NCBI GenBank assembly: GCA_030685025.1
Contig: JAUXWC010000135.1
Location: 1 to 64,000 of the forward strand
DNA from: Rhodoferax sp.
GTDB taxonomy: Bacteria > Pseudomonadota > Gammaproteobacteria > Burkholderiales > Burkholderiaceae_C
Reading direction: 5' to 3'
Length of the DNA stretch: 64,000 nt
In this document: piece after piece, positions 46,881 through 56,466 of the stretch
Layout of the letters: every line of letters begins with the position of its first letter
How positions within the stretch are numbered: position 1 is the stretch's first letter
Program-made: the position numbers and the translations under genes
Notes under the pieces: generated by a model
Database searches by the model: none
Told to the model about the DNA's origin: nothing
Seen by the model: the letters and a program-made list of their open reading frames with translations, nothing else

Positions 46881-47762
46881 CTAGTAATTCACCTTCTTCT
46901 CGATGTAGCGAAACTGGATTACGGTCAGCGTGATGACGATGGCCATCAACACCACGGATTGTGCGGCCGACCCACCCATGTCCAACGCCTTGAAGCCGTC
47001 GTAATAAACCTTGTAAACCAGAATGGCGGTGTCCTTGCCCGGGCCGCCCTGGGTGGTTGCGTCCACGATGCCGAAAGTGTCAAAAAACGCATACACCACG
47101 TTGATGACGAGCAGGAAAAAGGCGGTGGGGGAGAGCAGCGGGAACACAATCGTCCAGAACCGATGCCAGGGCGAGGCACCATCAATGGCGGCGGCCTCGG
47201 TCAGCGATTTCGGAATGGATTGCAGTCCGGCCAGGAAGAATAGGAAGTTGTAGGAGATCTGCTTCCACACTGCTGCCACCACGATCAGCGTCATCGCGTG
47301 CTTGGAGTTGAGCAGGTGGTTCCACTCAATGCCAACCGCGCGCAGCCAAAAGGCAATGACCCCCATCGGCGAGGCAAACATGAACAGCCACAGCACACCG
47401 GCCACCACTGGCGCCACGGCGTAGGGCCAGATCAGCAGCGTTTTGTACAGGCCAGCGCCGCGCAGCACGCGGTTGGCCATGACCGCCAGCAGCAATGAAA
47501 TGCTCAGGCCGCTGGTGGCAACCAAGATCGAGAACAGCGCCGTGGTTTGGAAGGAAGCGAGATAGGTTTCATCGGCAAACAGGCGTTGGAAGTTCTCCAT
47601 GCCCACGAACGCGACACTGCCGCCAAAGGCATCCTGGGTGAGGACGCTTTGGTACAGAGCCTGCCCCGCTGGCCAGAAGAAGAAGATCAAAACCACGGCC
47701 ATCTGGGGCGCAATCAGCACCCAGGGCAGCCAGGAGGATTTGAACCGGACGCGCTTTTCCAT
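46881..47762 (-). CDS. ugpA: Glycerol-3-phosphate ABC transporter, permease UgpA
   Basis: First membrane subunit, 293 residues, six predicted helices. The EAA loop is [20 protein letters not shown]. The start [20 protein letters not shown] is typical of UgpA-type permeases. It sits 53 bases after ugpB and two bases before ugpE, so all are on one transcript. Confidence 0.94.
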   Translation of the reverse strand: MEKRVRFKSSWLPWVLIAPQMAVVLIFFFWPAGQALYQSVLTQDAFGGSVAFVGMENFQRLFADETYLASFQTTALFSILVATSGLSISLLLAVMANRVLRGAGLYKTLLIWPYAVAPVVAGVLWLFMFASPMGVIAFWLRAVGIEWNHLLNSKHAMTLIVVAAVWKQISYNFLFFLAGLQSIPKSLTEAAAIDGASPWHRFWTIVFPLLSPTAFFLLVINVVYAFFDTFGIVDATTQGGPGKDTAILVYKVYYDGFKALDMGGSAAQSVVLMAIVITLTVIQFRYIEKKVNY

Positions 47763-47815
47763 CGTTAACCAGGCCGATCAAGGGTTGGAGAGCGTGCGCT
47801 GCGGTGACTGACGGG

Positions 47816-49120
47816 TCAGGATTTGTTGGCCTTCTCGAACCGTTCCAGTTGCTCGTTGCCACGTTTGACGGCGTTGTCCAGGGCTTCTTTGGCAGTTTTC
47901 TTGCCAGCCCAGACTTGTTCGAGTTCCTCGTCGTTGATGGTGCGAATTTGGATGAAATTGCCCAGACGGATACCGCGCGACTTGTCCGTGACTTTGCGAA
48001 TCATCTGGTTGACCGACACGTCCGTGCCAGGGTTTTGCGTGTAAAAACCAGCTTTCTCCGTCAGGTGGTAGGAGGCGGGTGTCAGAGGCAGGTAGCCGGT
48101 GCGCTGGTGACTGCGGGCATCCACCTCGGGCTTGGACAGGTGGGCAAAGAACTGGGCCACGCCCTTGTATTCATCGGCCTTTTTGCCAGACATCACCCAC
48201 AGACTGGCCCCGCCGATGACGGTGTTTTGCGGTGCGCCGGCCACATCGGGGTAGTAGGGCAGCGGGGCGATGCCGCTGGCGAATTTGGCGTTGCGTTTGA
48301 TGTTGCCGTACAGGGCCGAGGAGCCCGTGGTCATGGCGCATTCGCCCGACACAAAGGTGGCATCGGCAGCGTTGCCACGGCCCTTGTAAACAAACAGACC
48401 CTGGCTGGACATATTGGCCAGGTTTTCAATGTGGCGCACATGCAACGGGCTGTTGTACGTCAAGCGGGCATCCATGCCGCGCAGGCCGTTGCTCTTGGTG
48501 GCGAACTCGGTGTTGTGCCAGGCCGAGAAACTCTCAAGCTGGGTCCAACTCACCCAACTGGTGGTGAACGGGCATTTGTGGCCTGATGCCTTGAGCTTGG
48601 CCGCCGCGAGCGCGACTTCGGGCCAGGTGGCGGGCGCCTTGGCGGTATCCAGGCCAGCGGCCTTGAAAGCATCCTTGTTGAAATGAAAGACGGTGGTGGA
48701 GCTGTTGAACGGCATGCTCAGCATCTGCCCGTTGGGGGCGGTGTAGTAACCAGCTACCGCGGGAACGTAGGCCTTGGGGTCAAACGGCACTTTCGCATCT
48801 GTCATGATCTTGCCCACGGGAACAATGGCCCCCTTGCTGGCCATCATGGTGGCGGTGCCCACCTCAAACACCTGCAGAATGTGCGGCGCGTTGCCGGAAC
48901 GGTATGCCGCAATAGCCGCCGTCATGGATTCGTCATAGCTGCCCTTGAAGGTGGGCACCACTTTGTAGTCTTTCTGGCTGGCGTTGAAGTCCTTGGCGTG
49001 GTCATTGACCCACTCGCCCAGGGCGCCGCCCATCGAGTGCCACCACTGGATTTCGGTTTGGGCTTGTGCCGGTAGGGACAGCGCCGCAGCCATGGCGAGG
49101 GCGGTGAGTTGCAGTTTCAT
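47816..49120 (-). CDS. ugpB: Glycerol-3-phosphate periplasmic binding protein
   Basis: Extracytoplasmic solute-binding protein of 434 residues. The signal peptide is MKLQLTALAMAAALSLPAQA. The mature N-terminus TEIQWWHSMGGALGEWVND is strongly UgpB-like, as are FKGSYDESMTAAIAAYRSGN and the tryptophan-containing ligand region. A good AGGAGA at 49125-49130 sets the start. It is first in the operon, downstream of PHO boxes and a short hairpin, and should be induced by phosphate starvation. Confidence 0.95.
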   Translation of the reverse strand: MKLQLTALAMAAALSLPAQAQTEIQWWHSMGGALGEWVNDHAKDFNASQKDYKVVPTFKGSYDESMTAAIAAYRSGNAPHILQVFEVGTATMMASKGAIVPVGKIMTDAKVPFDPKAYVPAVAGYYTAPNGQMLSMPFNSSTTVFHFNKDAFKAAGLDTAKAPATWPEVALAAAKLKASGHKCPFTTSWVSWTQLESFSAWHNTEFATKSNGLRGMDARLTYNSPLHVRHIENLANMSSQGLFVYKGRGNAADATFVSGECAMTTGSSALYGNIKRNAKFASGIAPLPYYPDVAGAPQNTVIGGASLWVMSGKKADEYKGVAQFFAHLSKPEVDARSHQRTGYLPLTPASYHLTEKAGFYTQNPGTDVSVNQMIRKVTDKSRGIRLGNFIQIRTINDEELEQVWAGKKTAKEALDNAVKRGNEQLERFEKANKS

Positions 49121-49135
49121 GGGTTCTCCTAATAC

Positions 49136-49170
49136 TTTGCGGGACAGACCTTCAGCTCTGTCCTCAACTG
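49136..49170. repeat. REP-like hairpin repeat, copy 3 (ugpB leader, inverted)
   Basis: GGACAGA (49142-49148) and TCTGTCC (49157-49163) form a seven-pair stem with an eight-base loop. Read on the reverse strand the flanks are CAGTTG and GCAAAG, matching copies 1 and 2. It sits in the ugpB leader, 11 bases upstream of the ribosome-binding site, and lacks the inner stem of the other copies. Confidence 0.6.
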
Positions 49171-49225
49171 ATTGTCGGATGTTGGCTGTTCAACAATTCG
49201 AAAAGGTCTAGCGTAGCAGCCGGTT

Positions 49226-49254
49226 ATGACAAAGTTGCGTCAAACCGATGACAC
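49226..49254 (-). promoter_or_regulatory. Three PHO boxes upstream of ugpB
   Basis: On the reverse strand, GTGTCAT (49248-49254), TTGACGC (49237-49243) and TTGTCAT (49226-49232) follow one another at an exact 11-base period, each with a four-base spacer. PhoB binds tandem 7+4 units of CTGTCAT type, and ugp is a known Pho-regulon operon in enteric bacteria. The last unit ends 105 bases before the ugpB ATG. No strong -10 is visible, as is usual at PhoB-activated promoters. Confidence 0.75.
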
Positions 49255-49404
49255 CGCTGAAGCATGGGCAATTAGACACGGCTTTCCAGTCCAAACCCAT
49301 CCGGGTTTCCCTCAGGCCAACGGGTGATTGCTGCACTGCGGTAATATCTCCGGCCAGCCGGGTTTCACCCCCGTGTCACGTTCTGGCTGCCACTTCCGAA
49401 CCCG

Positions 49405-52400
49405 ATGAACGCTCCCATTCAGATCCTTCCGTTCTCGCCTGCGGCCCTGCACGCCCCGCACGCCCACGAGCGTATTCGCGAGATTCCCTACAACTACACC
49501 TCCTTCTCGGACCGCGAAATCGTGATCCGCTTGTTGGGCGCACCGGCCTGGGAAGTGCTCAACCGGCTGCGTGAGGAACGTCGCACCGGACGCTCGGCGC
49601 GCATGCTCTACGAGGTGCTGGGTGACATCTGGGTGGTGCAGCGCAACCCCTATCTGCAGGACGACTTGCTGGACAATCCGAAGCGTAGGCGCCTGTTGGT
49701 GGAGGCCTTGCAGCATCGTTTGGGCGAAGTCGAGAAACGCCGCACGCCGCAGAGCGACCCCGAGCGCGACGCCTTGGTCGGTCAATTGCTGGTGGCAGCC
49801 GCGCAGGCGGTGCGTGCCTTTGACGCGATGTTTGTGCAGGTGGCGGAGCTGCGGCGCAAGACCCAACGCGCACTAGGCCGCATGACGGCCCGGGACAACA
49901 TCAAGTTTGACGGCCTCTCCCGTGTCTCGCACGTGACCGACGCCACGGATTGGCGGGTCGAGTACCCATTCGTGGTGCTGACGCCCGATACCGAGTCTGA
50001 GATGGCAGGGCTGGTCAAGGGCTGTATCGAGCTTGGCCTGACCATCATCCCGCGCGGCGGCGGTACCGGTTACACCGGCGGTGCGGTGCCGCTGACATGG
50101 AACAGCGCGGTGATCAACACTGAGAAGCTCGAAGCCATGACCGAACTGGAAATGGTGACGTTGCCGGGCTTGAGTGCGCCGGTTGGCACGATCTGGACCG
50201 AGGCCGGCGTGGTGACGCAGCGCGTGGCCGACGCGGCCGAGCGCGGTGGATTTGTCTTTGCGGTGGACCCAACCTCGGCCGAGGCCTCTTGTATTGGCGG
50301 CAACATCGCCATGAACGCGGGCGGCAAGAAGGCCGTGTTGTGGGGGACCGCGCTGGACAATCTGGCGTCCTGGCGCATGGTAACGCCCCAGGCCGAGTGG
50401 CTGGAGGTGACGCGGCTGAACCACAACCTCGGCAAGATCCATGACGCCGAGGTGGCCAGCTTCGAGTTGAAGTATTTCAAGGCCGATGGCAAGACCCCGC
50501 TACGCAGCGAGCGGCTGGACATCCCCGGCGCGTCGTTTCGCAAGGAGGGCCTGGGCAAGGACGTGACCGACAAGTTCCTCAGTGGCCTGCCCGGCATACA
50601 GAAAGAGGGCTGCGACGGCCTGATCACCAGTGCGCGTTGGGTGGTGCACCGCATGCCGGCGCATACCCGCACGGTGTGCCTGGAGTTCTTTGGCAATGCG
50701 CGGGACGCGGTGCCCAGCATTGTGGAAATCATTGATTTCATGGTGGCCGAGCAGCAACGCAGCGGCGTGGTGCTGGCGGGTCTGGAGCATCTGGACGACC
50801 GCTATCTCAAGGCGGTGGGCTACGCCACCAAGAGCAAGCGCGGTGGTTTGCCCAAGATGGCGCTGTTTGGCGACATTGCCGGCGACGACGCCGACGCCGT
50901 GGCGCGCGCCACCTCGGAGGTGGTGCGCATCGCCAACTCGCGTAGCGGTGAGGGTTTTGTCGCCATCAGCCCGGAGGCGCGCAAGAAGTTCTGGCTGGAC
51001 CGCAAGCGCACGGCCGCCATTTCGCGCCACACCAATGCCTTCAAGATCAATGAAGACGTGGTGATCCCCCTGCCGCGCATGGCCGAGTACACCGATGGCA
51101 TCGAGCGCATCAACATCGAGCTGAGCCTGAAGAACAAGCTGGCCATGTGCGATGCGCTAACCGAGTTTTTTGAACAGGGCAATTTGCCGCTGGGCAAGTC
51201 CGACGACGCCAGCGACATTCCGGCGGCCGAGATGTTGCAAGACCGGGTGGCCCAGGCGCTGAGTCTGGTTGCCGATGTGCGTATTCAGTGGCAGGGATGG
51301 CTGGACGGGGTGCAGGCCTTGTTCCCGCAATTGCAGGACCATTCCCTGCGCGCGAGTTGGAAGGCGCAGTTGCGCGCCCCCCTGCAGGGTATTTTCACTG
51401 GCGTTGAATTTGAGCCCATTCTGGCCCAGCTCAATGCCATCCAGCAGCGCGTGCTCAAGGGCCGGGTCTGGGTAGCGCTGCACATGCATGCCGGCGACGG
51501 CAACGTTCACACCAATATTCCGGTCAACAGCGACGACTACGACATGCTGCAAGCGGCGCATGGCGCGGTCAGACGCATCATGGCGCTGGCGCGCTCCCTG
51601 GACGGCGTGATCTCGGGCGAACATGGCATCGGCATCACCAAGCTGGAGTTCCTGACCGACGCCGAGTTGCAGCCGTTTATCGACTACAAGGCCAGGGTTG
51701 ATCCGCAGGGGCGCTTCAACAAGGGCAAGCTGCTGCGCAGTCAGGAGCGTCCGGCCCCAACGACAAGCGGACCAGAGGGTGATCTGGCGCATGGTTTCCC
51801 GGCGCACGCGGACCTCACCAACGCGTACACCCCCAGCTTTGGTCTGATGGGGCACGAGTCACTGATCATGCAGCAGAGCGATATTGGCGCCATCGCCGAC
51901 AGCGTGAAGGACTGCCTGCGCTGCGGCAAATGCAAGCCGGTATGCGCCACCCATGTGCCGCGCGCCAACCTGCTGTACAGCCCGCGCAACAAGATTCTGG
52001 CCACCTCCTTGCTGGTGGAGGCTTTCCTGTACGAAGAGCAGACCCGCCGGGGGGTCAGCATCAAGCATTGGCAAGAGTTCGAGGATGTGGCCGACCACTG
52101 CACGGTGTGCCACAAGTGTCTGTCGCCGTGCCCGGTGAAGATCGACTTTGGCGATGTCACCATGAACATGCGCAACCTGTTGCGCAAGATGGGCAAGAAG
52201 AGCTTTCGGCCGGCCGGCGCGGCGGCCATGTTCCTGCTCAATGCCACCAACCCACAGACCATTCGAATGGCCCGCTCAGTCATGGTCAATCTGGCGATGC
52301 GCTCGCAGCGCATCGCCCACGATCTGCTCAAGCTGGTGTCGCGCGGCCAGACCGCCAAGCCCCCGGCCACCGTCGGCACCGCGCCGGTCAAGGAGCAGGT

Positions 52401-53325
52401 GATCCACTTTGTCAACAAGAAGCTGCCCGGTGGCCTGCCCAAGCGCACCGCGCGGGCCTTGCTGGACATCGAAGACAAGAACTACGTGCCCATCATCCGT
52501 GATCCGGCCGCCACCAACGCCGAAACCGAGGCGGTGTTCTACTTCCCCGGTTGCGGCTCGGAGCGCCTGTTCAGCCAGGTCGGGCTGGCTACGCAGGCCA
52601 TGCTGTGGCATGCGGGGGTGCAGACGGTGCTGCCGCCGGGCTATCTGTGCTGCGGCTACCCACAGCGCGGTTCCGGCCAGTTCGACAAGGCCGAGAAGAT
52701 GATCACCGACAACCGGGTGCTGTTTCACCGCGTGGCCAATACCCTGAACTACCTGGACATCAAGACCGTGGTCGTGAGCTGCGGCACTTGTTATGACCAG
52801 TTGCAGGGCTACAAGTTCGAGGAGATCTTTCCGGGCAGTCGCATTATCGACATCCATGAGTACCTGCTGGAGAAGGGCATTACGCTGCAGAACGCTGGCG
52901 CCTTCTTGTTTCATGACCCCTGTCACAGTCCGATGAAGCTGCAGGAACCGCTGAAAACCGTCAAAGCCCTGCTGGGGAACAGCGTCGTGCAGTCGGCGCG
53001 CTGCTGTGGCGAATCGGGCACCTTGGCGCTGAACCGGCCGGACGTGTCGACCCAGGTGCGTTTTCGCAAGGAAGAGGAAATCCGTAAGGGCGAGGCGCAA
53101 TTGCGCGACAGCGGCTTGGTCGGTGCCAAAGACAACATCAAGATGCTGACCTCTTGCCCGGCTTGCCTGCAGGGATTAAGTCGCTTTGGCGAGGATTTGC
53201 AGAATGGCCTGATGGAAGCGGACTACGTCGTGGTCGAGATGGCCCGCCAGATTCTCGGAGAACAGTGGCTGCCGGACTATGTGCAGCGCGCCAACCAGGG
53301 CGGTATCGAACGGGTGCTGGTGTGA
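49405..53325 (+). CDS. Giant FAD-binding and iron-sulfur oxidoreductase (DUF3683 N-terminus)
   Basis: A 1306-residue protein in one chain. Residues 1 to about 150 match the DUF3683 region of betaproteobacterial oxidoreductases. A PCMH FAD domain follows with [12 protein letters not shown] near 215; its oxidase C-terminal half includes [14 protein letters not shown] near 690 and SGEHGIG. Two ferredoxin motifs, [11 protein letters not shown] near 836 and [12 protein letters not shown] near 898, should hold [4Fe-4S] centres. Two CCG domains close it ([30 protein letters not shown]). The layout is that of D-2-hydroxyacid/lactate dehydrogenases (GlcDF, Dld-II) fused into one. Substrate is unproved; the electron acceptor is probably the quinone pool. 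No signal peptide. Confidence 0.88.
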   Translation: MNAPIQILPFSPAALHAPHAHERIREIPYNYTSFSDREIVIRLLGAPAWEVLNRLREERRTGRSARMLYEVLGDIWVVQRNPYLQDDLLDNPKRRRLLVEALQHRLGEVEKRRTPQSDPERDALVGQLLVAAAQAVRAFDAMFVQVAELRRKTQRALGRMTARDNIKFDGLSRVSHVTDATDWRVEYPFVVLTPDTESEMAGLVKGCIELGLTIIPRGGGTGYTGGAVPLTWNSAVINTEKLEAMTELEMVTLPGLSAPVGTIWTEAGVVTQRVADAAERGGFVFAVDPTSAEASCIGGNIAMNAGGKKAVLWGTALDNLASWRMVTPQAEWLEVTRLNHNLGKIHDAEVASFELKYFKADGKTPLRSERLDIPGASFRKEGLGKDVTDKFLSGLPGIQKEGCDGLITSARWVVHRMPAHTRTVCLEFFGNARDAVPSIVEIIDFMVAEQQRSGVVLAGLEHLDDRYLKAVGYATKSKRGGLPKMALFGDIAGDDADAVARATSEVVRIANSRSGEGFVAISPEARKKFWLDRKRTAAISRHTNAFKINEDVVIPLPRMAEYTDGIERINIELSLKNKLAMCDALTEFFEQGNLPLGKSDDASDIPAAEMLQDRVAQALSLVADVRIQWQGWLDGVQALFPQLQDHSLRASWKAQLRAPLQGIFTGVEFEPILAQLNAIQQRVLKGRVWVALHMHAGDGNVHTNIPVNSDDYDMLQAAHGAVRRIMALARSLDGVISGEHGIGITKLEFLTDAELQPFIDYKARVDPQGRFNKGKLLRSQERPAPTTSGPEGDLAHGFPAHADLTNAYTPSFGLMGHESLIMQQSDIGAIADSVKDCLRCGKCKPVCATHVPRANLLYSPRNKILATSLLVEAFLYEEQTRRGVSIKHWQEFEDVADHCTVCHKCLSPCPVKIDFGDVTMNMRNLLRKMGKKSFRPAGAAAMFLLNATNPQTIRMARSVMVNLAMRSQRIAHDLLKLVSRGQTAKPPATVGTAPVKEQVIHFVNKKLPGGLPKRTARALLDIEDKNYVPIIRDPAATNAETEAVFYFPGCGSERLFSQVGLATQAMLWHAGVQTVLPPGYLCCGYPQRGSGQFDKAEKMITDNRVLFHRVANTLNYLDIKTVVVSCGTCYDQLQGYKFEEIFPGSRIIDIHEYLLEKGITLQNAGAFLFHDPCHSPMKLQEPLKTVKALLGNSVVQSARCCGESGTLALNRPDVSTQVRFRKEEEIRKGEAQLRDSGLVGAKDNIKMLTSCPACLQGLSRFGEDLQNGLMEADYVVVEMARQILGEQWLPDYVQRANQGGIERVLV

Positions 53326-53424
53326 GCGTGCCCAAGGCCGGTTGCGCGGGGGCGACCGGATCTTCCCATAACCCACCTTGTGGAAGGGCCGCAGCGGGAT
53401 CGGTCGAGGTGCGTGTGGCGGTGT

Positions 53425-53513
53425 GATACTGTTAGCGGTCAACATCGCTCGAGCTTGTTTCGCTCTGCGGCCAAGCGAGTTCGTTCAATTTTTTCGCCCG
53501 CTTTCAGGCGGGC
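53425..53513 (+). promoter_or_regulatory. Putative promoter and structured leader before the DUF971 gene
   Basis: TGTGATACT (hexamer GATACT at 53425-53430) is a possible extended -10. Then CTCG-AG-CTTG (53448-53457) pairs with CAAGCGAG (53472-53479), a T-rich stretch follows, and GCCCGC (53496-53501) pairs with GCGGGC (53508-53513), 17 bases before the ATG. Two hairpins separated by a T-run suggest a regulated leader or the end of the preceding message. Which one cannot be decided here. Confidence 0.4.
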
Positions 53514-53530
53514 TATTCGAGAGTTATGTC

Positions 53531-53944
53531 ATGGCAGGATTAAGCGCGAGTTCTCCCACTCCTCAAGCGTTGACCGTTCACAGCCAGTCGGCGGTTCTGG
53601 AAGTGGTGTTCTCTGATGGCGCGCAGTTCCGAATTCCGTTCGAACTGATGCGCATCTACTCTCCATCAGCCGAGGTACAGGGCCATGGGCCGGGCCAGGA
53701 AGTGCTGCAAACCGGCAAACGCCAAGTCAAGTTGCTGGGCCTGGAGCCGGTTGGCAATTACGCTGTGCAGCCGTCCTTTTCCGACGGACACGAAAGCGGC
53801 ATCTTCTCGTGGGATTACCTCTACTTTTTGGGCTCGCGGCAAGACCAATTGTGGACTGACTACCACGCGCGGCTGGTCAAAGCCGGTGTGGACCGGGACG
53901 CGGCCATGCCCGAAAAAGCTGCTTCGGGCTGTTCAAGCCACTGA
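53531..53944 (+). CDS. DUF971 (GBBH-like N-terminal) protein
   Basis: A 137-residue cytosolic protein with the fold that precedes gamma-butyrobetaine hydroxylase domains: ALTVHSQSAVLEVVFSDGAQ, IPFELMRIYSPSAEVQGHGP and the ending FSWDYLYFLGSRQDQLW. The start is set by MAGLSASSPTPQALTVHSQ; upstream in-frame sequence is leader. It is next to ubiE in most Betaproteobacteria. DUF971 is found in proteins of Fe-S biology, but a role here is not known. Confidence 0.9.
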   Translation: MAGLSASSPTPQALTVHSQSAVLEVVFSDGAQFRIPFELMRIYSPSAEVQGHGPGQEVLQTGKRQVKLLGLEPVGNYAVQPSFSDGHESGIFSWDYLYFLGSRQDQLWTDYHARLVKAGVDRDAAMPEKAASGCSSH

Positions 53945-54088
53945 CCGATCCGGGGACGGGCTGCGCGGGCTCGCGCCGCAGGTCCTTTGGATGCCGCCGC
54001 TGTGTGGTTTCATCAAAATTGCGACATATCCCCACAATGAGCTGGCGGGCGCGAGACGGGTCGCCATTTCGGGCCTAATATTGGCAGC

Positions 54089-54820
54089 ATGACAGCAACA
54101 CATTTCGGATTTCAATCGGTCGAGGAGGCGGAAAAGGCCAAGCGCGTGCGTGGCGTGTTTGACTCGGTTGCGCCCAAGTACGACTTGATGAATGATCTGA
54201 TGTCGATGGGCTTGCACCGTGTCTGGAAGGCCTACACAGTGCTGGTGGCGGACGTCAAAGAAGGACATCAGGTGCTCGACATTGCAGGAGGCACCGGCGA
54301 CCTCGCTCTGGCCTTCGCCAAGAAAGTGGGGCCGACGGGCCGCGTGGTTCACACCGATATCAATGAAGCCATGCTCAGCACTGGGCGCAATCGCCTGATC
54401 AACGCGGGCGTGGTCCTTCCGACCGTGGTGTGCGATGCTGAAATGCTGCCGTTTGCGGACGAGCAGTTCGACCTTGTCAGCGTCGCATTCGGGCTGCGCA
54501 ACATGACCCACAAGGACATCGCGCTGGCGGAGATGAACCGGGTACTCAAGCCAGGCGGCAAGCTGCTGGTGTTGGAGTTCTCCAAGGTCGCGCCGCCGCT
54601 GGCGAAGGTCTATGACTGGTATTCGTTCAGGGTGCTTCCCACACTGGGCAAGCTGGTGGCCAACGACGATGCCAGCTACCGCTATCTGGCGGAGTCGATT
54701 CGCATGCATCCTGGCCAGGAAGAGCTAAAGGCCATGATGCACAAGGGTGGATTCGGCCATGTGGATTTCCACAACCTGACTGGCGGGATGGTAGCCTTGC
54801 ATGTTGGAATCAAGTGTTGA
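54089..54820 (+). CDS. ubiE: Ubiquinone/menaquinone C-methyltransferase
   Basis: C-methylates the benzoquinol ring during ubiquinone synthesis, and demethylmenaquinol where present. It has 243 residues. Family signatures are [22 protein letters not shown] motif [16 protein letters not shown], and [21 protein letters not shown] 144-base gap separates it from the DUF971 gene. Together with ubiJ and ubiB downstream it forms a quinone group. Confidence 0.97.
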   Translation: MTATHFGFQSVEEAEKAKRVRGVFDSVAPKYDLMNDLMSMGLHRVWKAYTVLVADVKEGHQVLDIAGGTGDLALAFAKKVGPTGRVVHTDINEAMLSTGRNRLINAGVVLPTVVCDAEMLPFADEQFDLVSVAFGLRNMTHKDIALAEMNRVLKPGGKLLVLEFSKVAPPLAKVYDWYSFRVLPTLGKLVANDDASYRYLAESIRMHPGQEELKAMMHKGGFGHVDFHNLTGGMVALHVGIKC

Positions 54821-54868
54821 TCTTGTGATTGCGTGCGTAGCCCTGATCTGGGGTGACATGGAGGACTT

Positions 54869-55858
54869 ATGAAACTTTGGACTTTGATACTGACGGTCGC
54901 GTTGGCGATGACAACCCTGGACGCCGACGCCGCCAGGCGTTTGGGTGGCGGCAAGTCCGTTGGCAAGCAATCCAGCAACGTGACGCAACGCGAGGCTGCA
55001 CCGACAGCACCGGCTGCGCCGACCCAAGGGGCGGCGAACTCGGCGGTCAAGCCCACGGCGGCCGGTGCCCCGGCAACACCCGCCAAGAAGCCGTGGGGCG
55101 CCATGCTGGGCGGCTTGGCCGCCGGCCTGGGGTTGGCCTGGTTGGCCAGCTCTCTGGGCTTGGGCGAGGCGTTCGGTCAAATTCTGATGTTTGGCCTACT
55201 GGCGTTGGCGATCATGATGGCCGTTGGCTGGTTCATGCGCCGCCGTCAGGCGGCACAGGCGCCCGGCACGGCGGGTACGCCCTTTGCGTTTCAAGGCGCC
55301 GGACCTGGCGCCGCCACGCCAACGCCGACCAGCTACCGGCCAGAGAACGTCGGTAACGACGCGTCGGCGCGGCCCTGGGAGCGCAGCAGCATGGCTTTCG
55401 AGGCGGGCAAGGCGCCCGGCGCGGCGGGTTCGATGATCGGTTCAGCCTTGGCAGGTTCGCAGAACTGGGGCATTCCCGAGGGCTTCGACACCGAGGGGTT
55501 TCTGCGCGCGGCCAAAGCAAATTTCGTGACGCTGCAGACTGCTTGGGACAAGTCGGACATCCCGGCGCTGCGGGTCATGATGACCGACGATATGCTCAAG
55601 GAAATCCAGACGCAACTGGCTGAACGCGAGGCCACGACCGGAGCGCCAGGCAATCACACTGAGGTGGTGATGCTGGAAGCTAAACTTCTGGGCATCGAGG
55701 ATACGGCCGAGGACTACATGGCCAGCGTCGAGTTCTCGGGCATGATCCGGGAGGACGCCTCGGCTGGTCCAGGCCCATTCCGCGAAGTGTGGAACATGAC
55801 CAAGCCCAGGAGCGGCGCGAGCGGCTGGCTGGTGTCTGGCGTGCAGGCGCTGCAATAG
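54869..55858 (+). CDS. Tim44-like domain protein
   Basis: A 329-residue exported or membrane protein. It has a signal peptide of about 21 residues (LILTVALAMTTLDADA), an Ala/Pro-rich linker, and two membrane segments at about 73-95 and 96-119 (ILMFGLLALAIMMAVGWFM), a short basic loop and a C-terminal Tim44/MBA1-like domain at about 200-329 (FLRAAKANFVTLQTAWDKSD, DDMLKEIQTQLAER). Bacterial Tim44-like proteins are common between ubiE and ubiJ in this order. Their function is not settled. Confidence 0.9.
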   Translation: MKLWTLILTVALAMTTLDADAARRLGGGKSVGKQSSNVTQREAAPTAPAAPTQGAANSAVKPTAAGAPATPAKKPWGAMLGGLAAGLGLAWLASSLGLGEAFGQILMFGLLALAIMMAVGWFMRRRQAAQAPGTAGTPFAFQGAGPGAATPTPTSYRPENVGNDASARPWERSSMAFEAGKAPGAAGSMIGSALAGSQNWGIPEGFDTEGFLRAAKANFVTLQTAWDKSDIPALRVMMTDDMLKEIQTQLAEREATTGAPGNHTEVVMLEAKLLGIEDTAEDYMASVEFSGMIREDASAGPGPFREVWNMTKPRSGASGWLVSGVQALQ

Positions 55859-55873
55859 CGTTGCGGGCGGCCG

Positions 55874-55891
55874 TCCCTTCGGAGGAAGGGA
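55874..55891 (+). other. Hairpin between the Tim44-like gene and ubiJ
   Basis: TCCCTTC (55874-55880) pairs with GAAGGGA (55885-55891) around GGAG. No T-run follows, so it is not a clear terminator. The distance to the ubiJ ATG is 23 bases. Confidence 0.4.
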
Positions 55892-55914
55892 AATTCAGGG
55901 AATAATCGGGGACT

Positions 55915-56466
55915 ATGGCAACACAGTCCCCTTTCTCTTTTCTGGAGAGCGTTTTTCAGAGCCTCATTCCGCCAGGCCTGCAGCCACCGACCTGGATGGT
56001 GGAAGAGGCGCAGCGCCGGACGGTCTTGCTGCTCAACCACGTCTTGATGCAGGAGCCCGAGGCGACCGCCCGGCTCGCTCGCCAGACGGGCAACGTGATG
56101 CTGGTGCAATGGCGTGGCTTTACGCTCAGCTTGCTGGCGACGCCGGCGGGCCTGCTGGATCTTGCCGGGCCGCAGGCCAAGCCCGACCTGACGCTGTCGA
56201 TCACGCAGGAGTCGCCATTTGCCTTGCTGGAGTCGGCCTTGCGGGGCGACAAGCCCGAGGTACGAATCGAAGGTGACGTGCAACTCGCGGCGGAAGTCAA
56301 TTGGCTGGTGGACCACATTCGCTGGGATATTGAAGAAGACCTCTCGCGGATCGTTGGCGATGGACCCGCACATACGATCGGTCAGGCGGCAAGGAGCATG
56401 GTGCGGGCTTTACGCCAGTTTGCCGGCACGGTGCTGGCGCCAGGAGCGAACAGGGCGCCGAGATGA
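55915..56466 (+). CDS. ubiJ: Ubiquinone biosynthesis accessory factor UbiJ (SCP2 domain)
   Basis: Lipid-binding accessory protein of the aerobic ubiquinone metabolon. The 183 residues contain an SCP2 sterol-carrier-like domain at about 30-130 ([20 protein letters not shown] and [15 protein letters not shown]) and a helical C-terminal part with [19 protein letters not shown]. The stop overlaps the ubiB start, and the ubiE-(Tim44)-ubiJ-ubiB order supports the assignment. Confidence 0.9.
   Translation: MATQSPFSFLESVFQSLIPPGLQPPTWMVEEAQRRTVLLLNHVLMQEPEATARLARQTGNVMLVQWRGFTLSLLATPAGLLDLAGPQAKPDLTLSITQESPFALLESALRGDKPEVRIEGDVQLAAEVNWLVDHIRWDIEEDLSRIVGDGPAHTIGQAARSMVRALRQFAGTVLAPGANRAPR

Noticed and set aside
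53490..53513. T-run plus GCCCGC/GCGGGC hairpin read as an intrinsic terminator on either strand
   Set aside because: The T-run lies on the wrong side of the stem for the forward strand and reads as A on the reverse strand.
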